Shown: positions 41,246 through 50,108 of the stretch, piece after piece
How positions within the stretch are numbered: position 1 is the first letter of the stretch
Layout: every line of letters starts with the position of its first letter
Position numbers and translations under genes: made by a program
DNA from: Croceitalea marina
GTDB taxonomy: Bacteria; Bacteroidota; Bacteroidia; Flavobacteriales; Flavobacteriaceae
DNA length: 64,000 bases
Direction: 5' to 3'
Assembly (NCBI RefSeq): GCF_042684265.1
Contig: NZ_JBHULB010000082.1
Coordinates: 1-64,000, forward strand
Notes under the pieces: model-generated
Told to the model about the DNA's origin: nothing
The model's database searches: none
The model's input: only the letters and a program-made list of their open reading frames with translations

Positions 41246-42958
41246 ATGTGCGATACACACCACGATAACACCCCATATAAAGGTCTTGAACATGAAGGCC
41301 ACGACACCGAACACAAAAATTGGAGTCGCCGTTCGTTTTTACAAGCCTTAGGAATTGCCGGCTCTGGCTCTATGTTCCTCGGCAGTAACATGCTTACAGC
41401 CTCTGCTCCTTCACCACTAACAATGGCGATGGGCGATGCTGAAACAGATAATATTCTAATCTTAATACGTCTTTCTGGCGGTAATGATGGGCTTAGTACC
41501 GTTATTCCTATTCAGCAATACGATACTTATGCTAATGCAAGACCAAATATTTATATCCCAGAAAGTAAGGTCTTAAAACTAACGGATGATTTTGGCGTTC
41601 CCAGCTATATGAACTCTCTAGAGTCACTTTGGGGCGATGGTCAATTTAAAGCCGTTCACGGCGTTGGTTACCAAGGCCAAAGCCAATCTCATTTTACAGG
41701 ATCAGATATTTTCGCAAATACTGATTTAACATCTACAGGTTTCTCTGGACTAAACACAGGATGGATGGGCAGACATTTTGAAGAATGCTTCCCCAATTAC
41801 TTACTAAACCCACCTGCTGCACCGGCAGCTATTCAAATTGGTAATATAGCCAACCTTGTATTTCAAGGAGAAGAGACCAACTATGCCTTCGTAACCAATA
41901 ATGTAGAACAGCTAGAAAGAATTGCGGACGATGGTGAATATTATAGCTTAGACGAAGCGCTTTTTGATGGCTGTATGTATGGTGATCAGGTGAAATTCTT
42001 AAGAGGTGTTTCAAATACCACAGAAAGATATGCGGCACAGATTTATGCAGCTGCGCAAGCAGGGCAAAACCAAGTCGAATACCAAGACAACGGCTTTGCA
42101 AGACAATTAGCTTTATTGGCAAGATTAATAAAAGGAAATTTAGGCACTAAGGTTTACATGATTTCAATGGGTGGTTTTGATACCCACGGTAATCAGCCTT
42201 TGGCGCATGAGCGTTTAATGACCAATCTTTCCGTTGCGGTAAATAATTTTTATGAAGATTTGGCATTTACCCAACAAGATGAAAAAGTATTAAGTATGAC
42301 TTTTTCTGAGTTTGGACGAAGAATTTTTGAAAATGGTTCTAACGGAACCGACCATGGAAAGGCCGCCCCCACCCTTTTCTTTGGTTCTGGATTAAATGGT
42401 AGTGCCTTCGTCGGCGACCATCCAGACCTTGTTGAAGGAGATGGTAGAGGTAACCTTGACTATACGATGGACTTTAGAAATCTTTATGGAACCGTTCTTG
42501 CGGAATGGCTCTGTGTGCCCCGCGAGGCAGTAGAGCGACATTTAGATTTTCAATATACCGCCGTAAATCTCGGTTTCAACTGTAGTGGCGAAACTTTCGA
42601 AGACATTGCCATGAGTGATGACCCCCCAACATTACCGGATACACCACCTAGTGATGACCCAGTTGCGGAGGATCCAACCGATCCAGAAGTGGCAAACAGA
42701 ATTGTACACAAACCTTATTATCCAACAGATAACGCGCCTCATATTTATTTAGAAATGCCGTTTGCTGCCCATGTAGACATTCAATTGTATAATATTATTG
42801 GGCAAAACGTTGGTACGGTCTTTAATGAGATGATGCTCGAAGGTTCAGCTGAAATCAATATTAGGGAACGTATGAGAGGTAGCCTTTCTACAGGAAAGTA
42901 CATCTATCAAATACAAGTTGGTGATGAAAAAATGAGTAAGTCAGTAATGATCGTATAA
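41246..42958 (+). CDS. DUF1501 protein with Tat signal and type IX sorting domain
   Basis: A 570-residue protein of the DUF1501 family (alkaline-phosphatase-like fold; GGFDTHGNQ and SEFGRR are typical). The N-terminus has a twin-arginine motif SRRSFLQ (28-34) followed by a hydrophobic stretch. After a Pro/Asp-rich linker (about 455-478), the last 80 residues are a type IX secretion (Por) sorting domain with IQLYNIIGQNV and LSTGKYIYQI. Thus it should cross the inner membrane folded by Tat and the outer membrane by the type IX system. It is cotranscribed with DUF1800. Substrate unknown. Confidence 0.9.
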   Translation: MCDTHHDNTPYKGLEHEGHDTEHKNWSRRSFLQALGIAGSGSMFLGSNMLTASAPSPLTMAMGDAETDNILILIRLSGGNDGLSTVIPIQQYDTYANARPNIYIPESKVLKLTDDFGVPSYMNSLESLWGDGQFKAVHGVGYQGQSQSHFTGSDIFANTDLTSTGFSGLNTGWMGRHFEECFPNYLLNPPAAPAAIQIGNIANLVFQGEETNYAFVTNNVEQLERIADDGEYYSLDEALFDGCMYGDQVKFLRGVSNTTERYAAQIYAAAQAGQNQVEYQDNGFARQLALLARLIKGNLGTKVYMISMGGFDTHGNQPLAHERLMTNLSVAVNNFYEDLAFTQQDEKVLSMTFSEFGRRIFENGSNGTDHGKAAPTLFFGSGLNGSAFVGDHPDLVEGDGRGNLDYTMDFRNLYGTVLAEWLCVPREAVERHLDFQYTAVNLGFNCSGETFEDIAMSDDPPTLPDTPPSDDPVAEDPTDPEVANRIVHKPYYPTDNAPHIYLEMPFAAHVDIQLYNIIGQNVGTVFNEMMLEGSAEINIRERMRGSLSTGKYIYQIQVGDEKMSKSVMIV

Positions 42959-42978
42959 GTTATACTTGCATTTTCCAG

Positions 42979-43040
42979 AACCCTCGATAGTGTATCCCCA
43001 CACCCCAATTAGGGCTACATGATTCGAGGGTTTCCTTTTT
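42979..43040 (+). terminator. terminator after the DUF1501 gene
   Basis: AACCCTCGA (42979-42987) pairs with TCGAGGGTT (43023-43031) over a long 35-base loop, followed by TTCCTTTTT. The stem is strong although the loop is longer than usual. Confidence 0.65.
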
Positions 43041-43072
43041 AATTTTAGTATAGAATACCCCCGTAAAATCAG

Positions 43073-43080
43073 TATTTTTG
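43073..43080 (+). promoter_or_regulatory. probable -7 promoter element of metG
   Basis: TATTTTTG fits the TAnnTTTG consensus and lies 18 bp before the metG ATG. No TTG was found at the expected distance upstream, so the call is tentative. Confidence 0.4.
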
Positions 43081-43098
43081 AGGCCTAAATTTAATTTA

Positions 43099-45171
43099 AT
43101 GTCTCAAGAGTCACCTTCTAGATATACCATTACTGCCGCTTTGCCCTACACCAATGGCCCCATACATATTGGCCATTTAGCCGGTGTTTATGTTCCTGCC
43201 GACATTTATGCACGCTATCAAAGACTTCAGGGGAAAGATGTTGCTTTCATTTGCGGCAGTGACGAACATGGTTTTGCCATTCCGATGAAGGCTAAAAGAG
43301 AAGGGGTTTCACCACAAGATATCATTGATAAGTATCACGGAATTATAAAAAAGTCTTTTGAAGACTTTGGTATTTCTTTTAACAACTATTCACGTACTTC
43401 TGCGAAGGTGCATCATGAAACTGCATCGGCGTTTTTTGAAAAATTGTACCGTCAAGGTGATTTTATTGAAGAGACAACCGAGCAATTATACGATGCGGAA
43501 GCCAATCAGTTTTTAGCAGATCGTTTTGTTATAGGTACTTGCCCAAAATGTAGTTTTGAAGCCGCTTATGGCGACCAATGTGAAAACTGTGGCTCTTCAC
43601 TAAATGCTACGGATTTAATAAATCCGAAATCCACCATTTCTGGTGCCGTACCCACCTTAAAAAACACTAAACATTGGTTTCTTCCACTTGATAAATATGA
43701 AGGTTTTTTAAAGAAGTGGATTTTAAAAGACCATAAAAGCGATTGGAAACCCAATGTATATGGGCAATGCAAGTCGTGGATAGATGATGGACTAAAACCC
43801 CGAGCCGTAACGCGTGATTTAGACTGGGGCATTCCAGTACCTGTCGAGGGTGGTGAAGGAAAGGTCTTATATGTTTGGTTTGATGCACCTATTGGTTACA
43901 TTTCTTCTACGAAAGAATGGGCAAAAAGAGAGGGCAAAGATTGGGAACCGTATTGGAAAGATAATAGCACCAAAATGCTACATTTTATCGGCAAGGATAA
44001 TATCGTTTTTCACTGTATTATTTTCCCAAGTATGCTCAAAGCGCATGGCGATTATATTTTGCCGGAAAACGTGCCAGCCAATGAATTCTTGAACTTAGAA
44101 GGGAATAAACTATCTACCTCAAAGAATTGGGCGGTTTGGTTACATGAGTATTTGGTGGACTTCCCAGATATGCAAGATGTACTTCGTTATACCTTGACTG
44201 CTAATGCCCCCGAGACCAAGGACAATGATTTTACTTGGAAAGATTTTCAAGCGAGAAATAACAATGAACTCGTAGCCATTTTTGGAAACTTTATTAATCG
44301 TGTTACGGTACTTACACATAAATACTATGATGGGCAAGTGCCGCAACCAAGCACCTTTAACGAAGTTGATACCGAAACATTAAAATCTGTTCAGGCTTTC
44401 CCAAAAACACTGATTGATTCGTTGGAACGCTATCGTTTTAGGGAGGCTAGTCAAGAACTCTTGAATCTTGCGCGACTTGGTAATAAGTATTTAGCAGATG
44501 AAGAACCTTGGAAACTCATTAAAACCGATGAAGAACGTACTAAAAGTGTAATGTATGTTGCTTTACAAATAGCCGCCGCCTTGGCTGTTTTAAGCGAGCC
44601 GTTTTTACCGTTTACCTCAGACAAATTAAATTCTATACTCGCAGTCACATCGAGCGGAGCCGAGATGTCGTGGAATGATGTCGCTACAAAAGAAACGCTA
44701 CTCCCTACCGGTCACACGATCAATAAAAGTGAATTATTGTTCCGTAAAATAGAGGATAAAGAGATTGAGGCCCAACTAGAAAAATTAGAGGCCACTAAAA
44801 AGCAAAATGAACACATGAACAAGGAAGTAGCTCCACAAAAAGCCACAATTACTTTTGATGATTTCACCAAATTGGATATGCGTGTAGGCACTATTCTAGA
44901 GGCAGAAAAAATGCCCAAAGCAAATAAATTATTGGTATTAAAAGTAGATACAGGTATCGATACGCGAACCATTGTTTCTGGTATTGCAGAAAGTTTTACA
45001 CCTGAAGATATTGTAGGGAAACAAGTTACTGTTTTGGTAAACCTAGCACCAAGAAAATTACGTGGTGTGGAAAGTGAGGGCATGATTTTAATGACCGAAA
45101 ACGCTGAGGGCAAGCTAGTTTTTGTAAATCCTGATGAAGCAGGTGTTGCTAATGGCGAAGGGATAAGTTAA
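43099..45171 (+). CDS. metG: methionyl-tRNA synthetase
   Basis: A 690-residue class I synthetase that charges tRNA-Met. The HIGH motif is at 23-26, the KMSKS equivalent is KLSTS (337-341), and the zinc knuckle has Cys148, Cys151, Cys161 and Cys164. The C-terminal domain (about 575-690) is the tRNA-binding OB fold typical of dimeric enzymes. Residues about 516-523 (VTSSGAEM) are encoded by a palindromic repeat copy placed in the linker between the anticodon-binding region and the tail. I chose the ATG at 43099; an upstream in-frame TTG would read into the promoter. Confidence 0.97.
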   Translation: MSQESPSRYTITAALPYTNGPIHIGHLAGVYVPADIYARYQRLQGKDVAFICGSDEHGFAIPMKAKREGVSPQDIIDKYHGIIKKSFEDFGISFNNYSRTSAKVHHETASAFFEKLYRQGDFIEETTEQLYDAEANQFLADRFVIGTCPKCSFEAAYGDQCENCGSSLNATDLINPKSTISGAVPTLKNTKHWFLPLDKYEGFLKKWILKDHKSDWKPNVYGQCKSWIDDGLKPRAVTRDLDWGIPVPVEGGEGKVLYVWFDAPIGYISSTKEWAKREGKDWEPYWKDNSTKMLHFIGKDNIVFHCIIFPSMLKAHGDYILPENVPANEFLNLEGNKLSTSKNWAVWLHEYLVDFPDMQDVLRYTLTANAPETKDNDFTWKDFQARNNNELVAIFGNFINRVTVLTHKYYDGQVPQPSTFNEVDTETLKSVQAFPKTLIDSLERYRFREASQELLNLARLGNKYLADEEPWKLIKTDEERTKSVMYVALQIAAALAVLSEPFLPFTSDKLNSILAVTSSGAEMSWNDVATKETLLPTGHTINKSELLFRKIEDKEIEAQLEKLEATKKQNEHMNKEVAPQKATITFDDFTKLDMRVGTILEAEKMPKANKLLVLKVDTGIDTRTIVSGIAESFTPEDIVGKQVTVLVNLAPRKLRGVESEGMILMTENAEGKLVFVNPDEAGVANGEGIS
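44644..44666 (+). repeat. in-frame copy of the repeat in metG
   Basis: GTCACATCGAGCGGAGCCGA, then GATG, is translated as VTSSGAEM, the same frame as the ligase copy and the first two mfd copies. It lies in a linker region of the enzyme. Confidence 0.85.
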
Positions 45172-45185
45172 TTATATTTGTTTTA

Positions 45186-46073
45186 ATGTATTATAGAAGA
45201 AAAGTAATATTGTCGATACTACAAGTTTTTAATAATGAACTTGAAAAAATTCAAGTCCACAAACTTTTATTCCTTTTAAGCAGATTTAAAACCAAAAAAA
45301 ACACTTACGATTTTGTACCATATAAATTTGGAAGCTTTTCTTTCCAAGCCAATGCAGATTTAAATACTTTAAAAAAATATGGAATCGTAGATGAAACTAA
45401 CAAGTCTTGGAAAAAACTGGACGAAACCAACTATTTAATTCAACTTGACAAAGAACATCAGAAAATTGTATCAGACTTTAGAATTATTTATAAAAATAAA
45501 TCTAGTGATGATTTAATAAGACTCACATATAAAAACTTTCCATACTACTCGATAAATAGCATAGTAGCCCATAAATACTTAAATAGCAAAGAACTTAAAA
45601 ATTTAGAAACGTACAAATCACAAGAAAACGAAATAATCCTTTTTACTATTGGTTATGAAGGAATTTCCTTGGAGAGGTACTTAAATAAACTAATTCGTAA
45701 TAATATAAAATTGCTTTGTGACGTTCGTAAAAATGCTGCAAGTATGAAATATGGCTTTAGTAAAAAGCAATTAGAAAACGCATGTAATGGGGTTGGCATA
45801 GAATATATTCACATTCCCGAAGTTGGCATAAATCCTGATAAAAGAAAAGAACTAAATACACAGAAAGATTACGATATTTTATTTAAAGAATACATTTCTA
45901 AAGATATTCCAAAAACCACCAAATATCAAGAGCAAATTTTTAAACTTCTCCAAGAAAATAGGAGGATTGCCTTGACATGTTTTGAAGCGAACAAATGTCA
46001 ATGTCATAGAACTCATTTAGCCAATGCAATTTCTAACCTTGAAAAATTTAATTACGAAATTGAGCACTTATAA
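45186..46073 (+). CDS. DUF488 family protein with N-terminal extra domain
   Basis: A 295-residue protein. Residues 155-295 are DUF488: TIGYEG, the CDVRKNAASMKYGFSKKQL stretch and the C-terminal CFEANKCQCHRTHL with clustered Cys and His are intact. Residues 1-140 form a separate helical/winged domain opening YYRRKVILSILQVF and KLLFLL, reminiscent of the Panacea/SocA-like domain found with toxins, though this is by eye. The DNA is AT-richer than the neighbouring metG and tex. It is followed after 2 bp by another AT-rich gene, so the two form a module placed between housekeeping genes. Confidence 0.8.
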   Translation: MYYRRKVILSILQVFNNELEKIQVHKLLFLLSRFKTKKNTYDFVPYKFGSFSFQANADLNTLKKYGIVDETNKSWKKLDETNYLIQLDKEHQKIVSDFRIIYKNKSSDDLIRLTYKNFPYYSINSIVAHKYLNSKELKNLETYKSQENEIILFTIGYEGISLERYLNKLIRNNIKLLCDVRKNAASMKYGFSKKQLENACNGVGIEYIHIPEVGINPDKRKELNTQKDYDILFKEYISKDIPKTTKYQEQIFKLLQENRRIALTCFEANKCQCHRTHLANAISNLEKFNYEIEHL

Positions 46074-46075
46074 AT

Positions 46076-46897
46076 ATGCCATTAAAAAGAATTCTAATAA
46101 CTGTTACTACTTATCCTCTTCCATCTAGAAGTTATGATGAGTTAGTATGTACTGCAGGGTTTTTAGAAGATGGCTCTTGGATAAGACTTTACCCCGTTCC
46201 TCTCAGTTGGCTAAATCAAATTAAAAAAGATGTTGGTTTTAAAAAGTACACTTGGGTAGAAATTAATGTAAAGGAAAGAAATGACGACTTTAGACCAGAA
46301 AGTCATTCCCCAATCGATTACAATATAAAAATCATTTCTTCTCCATTAGACACTAAAAATTACTGGAGAGAACGAAAAAAAATATGCCTTAATAATATTT
46401 ATTACAATAAAGCAAAATTATTAGAAGATTCTAAAAAGCCTAAAAACTTATCACTAGCCACATTTAAGCCAGCTATGATTACTGACTTTGTAGTTGAATC
46501 GGATGATAGGGAATGGAAAGATGAATGGAAAGAGCTTAGAAAGCAAACAGACCTTTTTGCTAAAATAGAAAGTGATCCTGAAAAACTAATCCCAAAAGTT
46601 CCTTATAAATTCTCATATACTTTTGTCGACAATCAAGGAATGTATAGCACTTTGATGATTGAAGATTGGGAGATTTTTCAATTATATTGGAACTGCTTAA
46701 AAATAACCGATGGAGATGAGAAAAAAGCTGTTGAATTAGTTAGAAAAAAATATTTAGACGAATTCTCTCTACATAATGATATTTATCTTTTTCTAGGGAC
46801 GACAATGCAATGGCATAGAAGAAGAGCTCCAAACCCTTTTGTTATAATAGGTGTTTTCTACCCAAAAAAAGAAAAGCAATTAAGTCTAGCTTTATAA
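46076..46897 (+). CDS. hypothetical protein paired with DUF488
   Basis: A 273-residue soluble protein without signal or membrane segments. The N-terminus (ILITVTTYPLPSRSYDELVC, then EDGSWIRLYPVP) and the C-terminus (HRRRAPNPFVIIGVFYP) look like conserved ends of a family I associate with DUF488 neighbours, but I cannot name it. Charged stretches rich in Lys and Trp in the middle could bind nucleic acid. It starts 2 bp after the DUF488 stop, so the products likely act together. Possible roles are RNA or DNA modification or phage defence, all speculative. Confidence 0.75.
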   Translation: MPLKRILITVTTYPLPSRSYDELVCTAGFLEDGSWIRLYPVPLSWLNQIKKDVGFKKYTWVEINVKERNDDFRPESHSPIDYNIKIISSPLDTKNYWRERKKICLNNIYYNKAKLLEDSKKPKNLSLATFKPAMITDFVVESDDREWKDEWKELRKQTDLFAKIESDPEKLIPKVPYKFSYTFVDNQGMYSTLMIEDWEIFQLYWNCLKITDGDEKKAVELVRKKYLDEFSLHNDIYLFLGTTMQWHRRRAPNPFVIIGVFYPKKEKQLSLAL

Positions 46898-46927
46898 CTA
46901 AATATATTCTTAAGTAAATATATCAAA

Positions 46928-49054
46928 ATGTCCCTAATCCCCTATATCCTTAAACACACCCAACTCCCCGAAAAAAGTATTGCCAATACCGTTGCACTTT
47001 TAAACGAAGACTGCACCATTCCCTTTATATCACGTTACCGTAAAGAGCGCACTGGGAATTTGGACGAGGTCCAAATTGGGGAAATAGTTAAATACAAAAA
47101 ACAGTTTGAGGCGTTAGAAAAACGAAAGCTTGCCATCATTAAAGCCGTTGAAGAACAAGGTTTATTAACTTCAGAATTAAAATTAAAATTTTCAAACGCC
47201 ACAGACCTCACAAGTCTAGAAGACCTTTACCTTCCTTTTAAAAAAAGCAAGAAAACAAAGGCGGAAACCGCTCGAAAAAATGGACTGGAGCCATTAGCAA
47301 AAATCATCATGAGCCAAAAGTCAGATGAGATAGAATTCATTGCTTCTAGCTATCTAAGTGATACTATTGAAAACGAAGATGATGCTTTAGAAGGTGCGCG
47401 TCATATTATTGCAGAATGGATCAATGAACGTACCGATATTCGAAATCAACTTCGAAATCAATTGGAACGCCATGCGCTGCTCACTACAAAGGTTATTAAA
47501 ACCAAAAAAGAGAATGAAAAAGCACAAAAATTCCGTGATTATTTTGATTGGAGCGAAGCGTTGAACCGTTGCCCTTCACATCGATTCTTGGCAATAATGA
47601 GAGCCGAAAAAGAAGGTTTTATACGAGTAAAAATTGAGCTTGATGATGAACGTGCACTAGAAAATATAGAACGACGTATCATAAAATCCGATAATTCGTG
47701 TATAGCTCAAATAGAACTCGCAATTGCAGATGCTTACAAGCGTTTGCTTTTTCCTTCTTTATCCAACGAACTGCTCAAAAATGCGAAAGAAAAAGCGGAT
47801 ACCGAAGCTATTCAAGTCTTTTCAAAGAACCTAAAACAGCTATTGCTTGGTGCGCCTTTGGGCGAAAAACGTATTCTGGCCATAGACCCGGGTTTTAGAA
47901 CGGGTTGCAAGGTAGTTTGTTTAGATGCCCAAGGCGATTTAAAACATAACGAGACTATATATCCACACGCACCACAAAACAAAAGTATCGAAGCAATAAA
48001 AAAACTGAGTTCTTTGGTAGATGCCCATAAAATTGAAGCGATTGCCATCGGCAACGGAACGGCATCAAGAGAAACGGAGCAGTTAGTGAAAAGAATCCAT
48101 TTTAAAAATTCCATCGAGGTTTTTGTGGTCAGTGAAGCGGGAGCCTCAATCTACTCTGCCTCTAAAATCGCACGTGAAGAATTTCCGAATTATGATGTTA
48201 CAGTGCGGGGAGCCGTTTCTATAGGCAGGCGTTTGGCTGACCCGCTGGCAGAATTGGTAAAGATAGATGCTAAATCAATCGGTGTTGGCCAGTATCAACA
48301 TGATGTTGACCAAAATAAACTACAGAACTCTTTAGATACCGTGGTAGAAAGTTGCGTAAATGCCGTTGGTGTGAATATCAATACGGCAAGTGTTCCGCTC
48401 TTAAGTTATGTATCCGGCATTGTCCCAAAATTGGCTGAAAATATTGTTTCTTTTAGAAATGAACATGGCCCTTTTTCTGATAGAAATACCATAAAAAAAG
48501 TACCACGTTTAGGCGGTAAGGCTTTTGAGCAAGGAGCAGCTTTTTTACGTATTAAAAATGGAGCCAATCCTTTGGACAATTCCGCAGTCCACCCTGAAAG
48601 CTATGCTTTGGTAAAACAAATGGCGAAGGACCAAAAACTACCTGTTTCAGATTTAATAGGTAACGGAAGCGTGTTAAAAAACATTCCGCTAGAGGAATAT
48701 TGTACAGATACCGTCGGGCTGCCAACACTAGAGGATATTACCAAAGAATTGGAAAAACCAGGTTTGGATACGCGTGAAAAAGCCAAGGCTTTTACTTTTA
48801 ATCAAAATATTAAGAACATTACAGACCTAAATGAAGGGCAATTGCTTCCTGGAATTGTGAACAACATCACCAATTTTGGGTGTTTTGTTGATGTCGGCAT
48901 TAAGGAAAGTGGACTAATACATGTTTCTAACCTTGCGGATACTTTTGTAAAAGATGTAAACGAACATGTTCATTTGCATCAGCAGATTATTGTAAAAGTA
49001 TTGTCAGTGGATGTACCCAGAAAACGTATACAATTGGCACTACATAAAAATTAG
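46928..49054 (+). CDS. tex: Tex family RNA-binding transcription accessory protein
   Basis: A 708-residue protein with the Tex domain order: helical N-terminal part (1-310), YqgF/RNase H-like domain opening RILAIDPGFRTGCK (about 315-329), helix-hairpin-helix region (about 490-560; VSGIVPKLAENIV) and a C-terminal S1 RNA-binding domain (about 630-708; PGIVNNITNFGCFVDVG). Tex binds RNA and is conserved from bacteria to the eukaryotic Spt6. The stop overlaps the convergent threonylcarbamoyl-AMP synthase stop by 4 bp. Confidence 0.95.
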   Translation: MSLIPYILKHTQLPEKSIANTVALLNEDCTIPFISRYRKERTGNLDEVQIGEIVKYKKQFEALEKRKLAIIKAVEEQGLLTSELKLKFSNATDLTSLEDLYLPFKKSKKTKAETARKNGLEPLAKIIMSQKSDEIEFIASSYLSDTIENEDDALEGARHIIAEWINERTDIRNQLRNQLERHALLTTKVIKTKKENEKAQKFRDYFDWSEALNRCPSHRFLAIMRAEKEGFIRVKIELDDERALENIERRIIKSDNSCIAQIELAIADAYKRLLFPSLSNELLKNAKEKADTEAIQVFSKNLKQLLLGAPLGEKRILAIDPGFRTGCKVVCLDAQGDLKHNETIYPHAPQNKSIEAIKKLSSLVDAHKIEAIAIGNGTASRETEQLVKRIHFKNSIEVFVVSEAGASIYSASKIAREEFPNYDVTVRGAVSIGRRLADPLAELVKIDAKSIGVGQYQHDVDQNKLQNSLDTVVESCVNAVGVNINTASVPLLSYVSGIVPKLAENIVSFRNEHGPFSDRNTIKKVPRLGGKAFEQGAAFLRIKNGANPLDNSAVHPESYALVKQMAKDQKLPVSDLIGNGSVLKNIPLEEYCTDTVGLPTLEDITKELEKPGLDTREKAKAFTFNQNIKNITDLNEGQLLPGIVNNITNFGCFVDVGIKESGLIHVSNLADTFVKDVNEHVHLHQQIIVKVLSVDVPRKRIQLALHKN

Positions 49055-50004
49055 TGAGCGGCACGCTCCAAACGGTCGTTAATGCTTATTCCAAGACCCT
49101 CTTCTGGGAAACGTTCTGCGATAATTACATCAAGATGCATTTGATCTAGCTCATGCAAAGCTGAAAACAGATGTTGTGCAGCTTCATCCAAACTTTTTTG
49201 TTCTGAAAGTACTTTTACAGTGCAGTTTTCATAATTAGTCTTGAAAAAACTAAGTACGCCAATTTTCAGATGAGCATGCTCCTCAATGGTTTCAGCAACA
49301 GTATCACTTATCATCAATTTTGTACTTGGCGCATAATGCTTCAGTAGCATTCCAGGGGCAACAGGGGCTTTTTCTTCTTTGGTCAATAGTTTGACCTGGC
49401 CTACACATTCCTTAATCGCTGCAATAGCAATACCGCCTTTTCGATATACCGTAGGTATACCAGCCTCAAAGCCTACAATTGTTGACTCAAGGCCAACTTC
49501 GCAAGGCCCACCTTCCAAAATCGCTGGTATTTTGGAGCCAAAATAAGAAGCTACGTGTTGGGAAGATGTAGAACTAATTTTGGTAAAGGGATTAGCACTA
49601 GGCGCTGCCAAAGGAAAATCAAGACCTTGTAGCAGAGCTCTAGTAACTCGGTGCTTTGGCATACGAATACCCACAGTAGATTTTCCGGCAGTAATCAAAT
49701 CGCTGACTCCCTCTTTTTTGGGTAAGATAAGTGTTAAAGGTCCGGGCCAAAAAGTGTTCATTAGGGCTCTTGCAGCTTCAGGCACTTCCTTGACCAAAGT
49801 ATCCATTTGTGATATATCATGAATGTGAACAATAAGCGGGTTGAATAAAGGCCTCCCCTTCATTTCAAAAATCTTTTTTATCGCCTCTTCTTCATAAATA
49901 TTACCTGCCAAACCATAAACCGTTTCGGTCGGTATGGCAACAATCTCATTGTTTCTTAACAGCTCTTGGCAATAGGCAATATCTTCTGTGATAACACTTT
50001 TCAT
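49051..50004 (-). CDS. L-threonylcarbamoyladenylate synthase, Sua5 type
   Basis: A 317-residue YrdC/Sua5 enzyme that makes threonylcarbamoyl-AMP from threonine, bicarbonate and ATP, for the t6A modification of tRNAs reading ANN codons. The opening IPTETVYGLAGN (20-31), GRPLFNPLIVHI (51-62) and the PSAN segment are in place. The C-terminal third (from about 215, APGMLLKHYAPS) is the extra Sua5 domain, so this is the longer type. It is convergent with tex. Confidence 0.94.
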   Translation of the reverse strand: MKSVITEDIAYCQELLRNNEIVAIPTETVYGLAGNIYEEEAIKKIFEMKGRPLFNPLIVHIHDISQMDTLVKEVPEAARALMNTFWPGPLTLILPKKEGVSDLITAGKSTVGIRMPKHRVTRALLQGLDFPLAAPSANPFTKISSTSSQHVASYFGSKIPAILEGGPCEVGLESTIVGFEAGIPTVYRKGGIAIAAIKECVGQVKLLTKEEKAPVAPGMLLKHYAPSTKLMISDTVAETIEEHAHLKIGVLSFFKTNYENCTVKVLSEQKSLDEAAQHLFSALHELDQMHLDVIIAERFPEEGLGISINDRLERAAH

Positions 50005-50108
50005 TCCGCAGCAAATATAATGCAGCCATATGGTTTCATCTGTATGACGTTAGAAAATAAGCCCTACTCTTTGTTATGAAACTTTGAAGCTAGATCTTTG
50101 TCCTCAAT

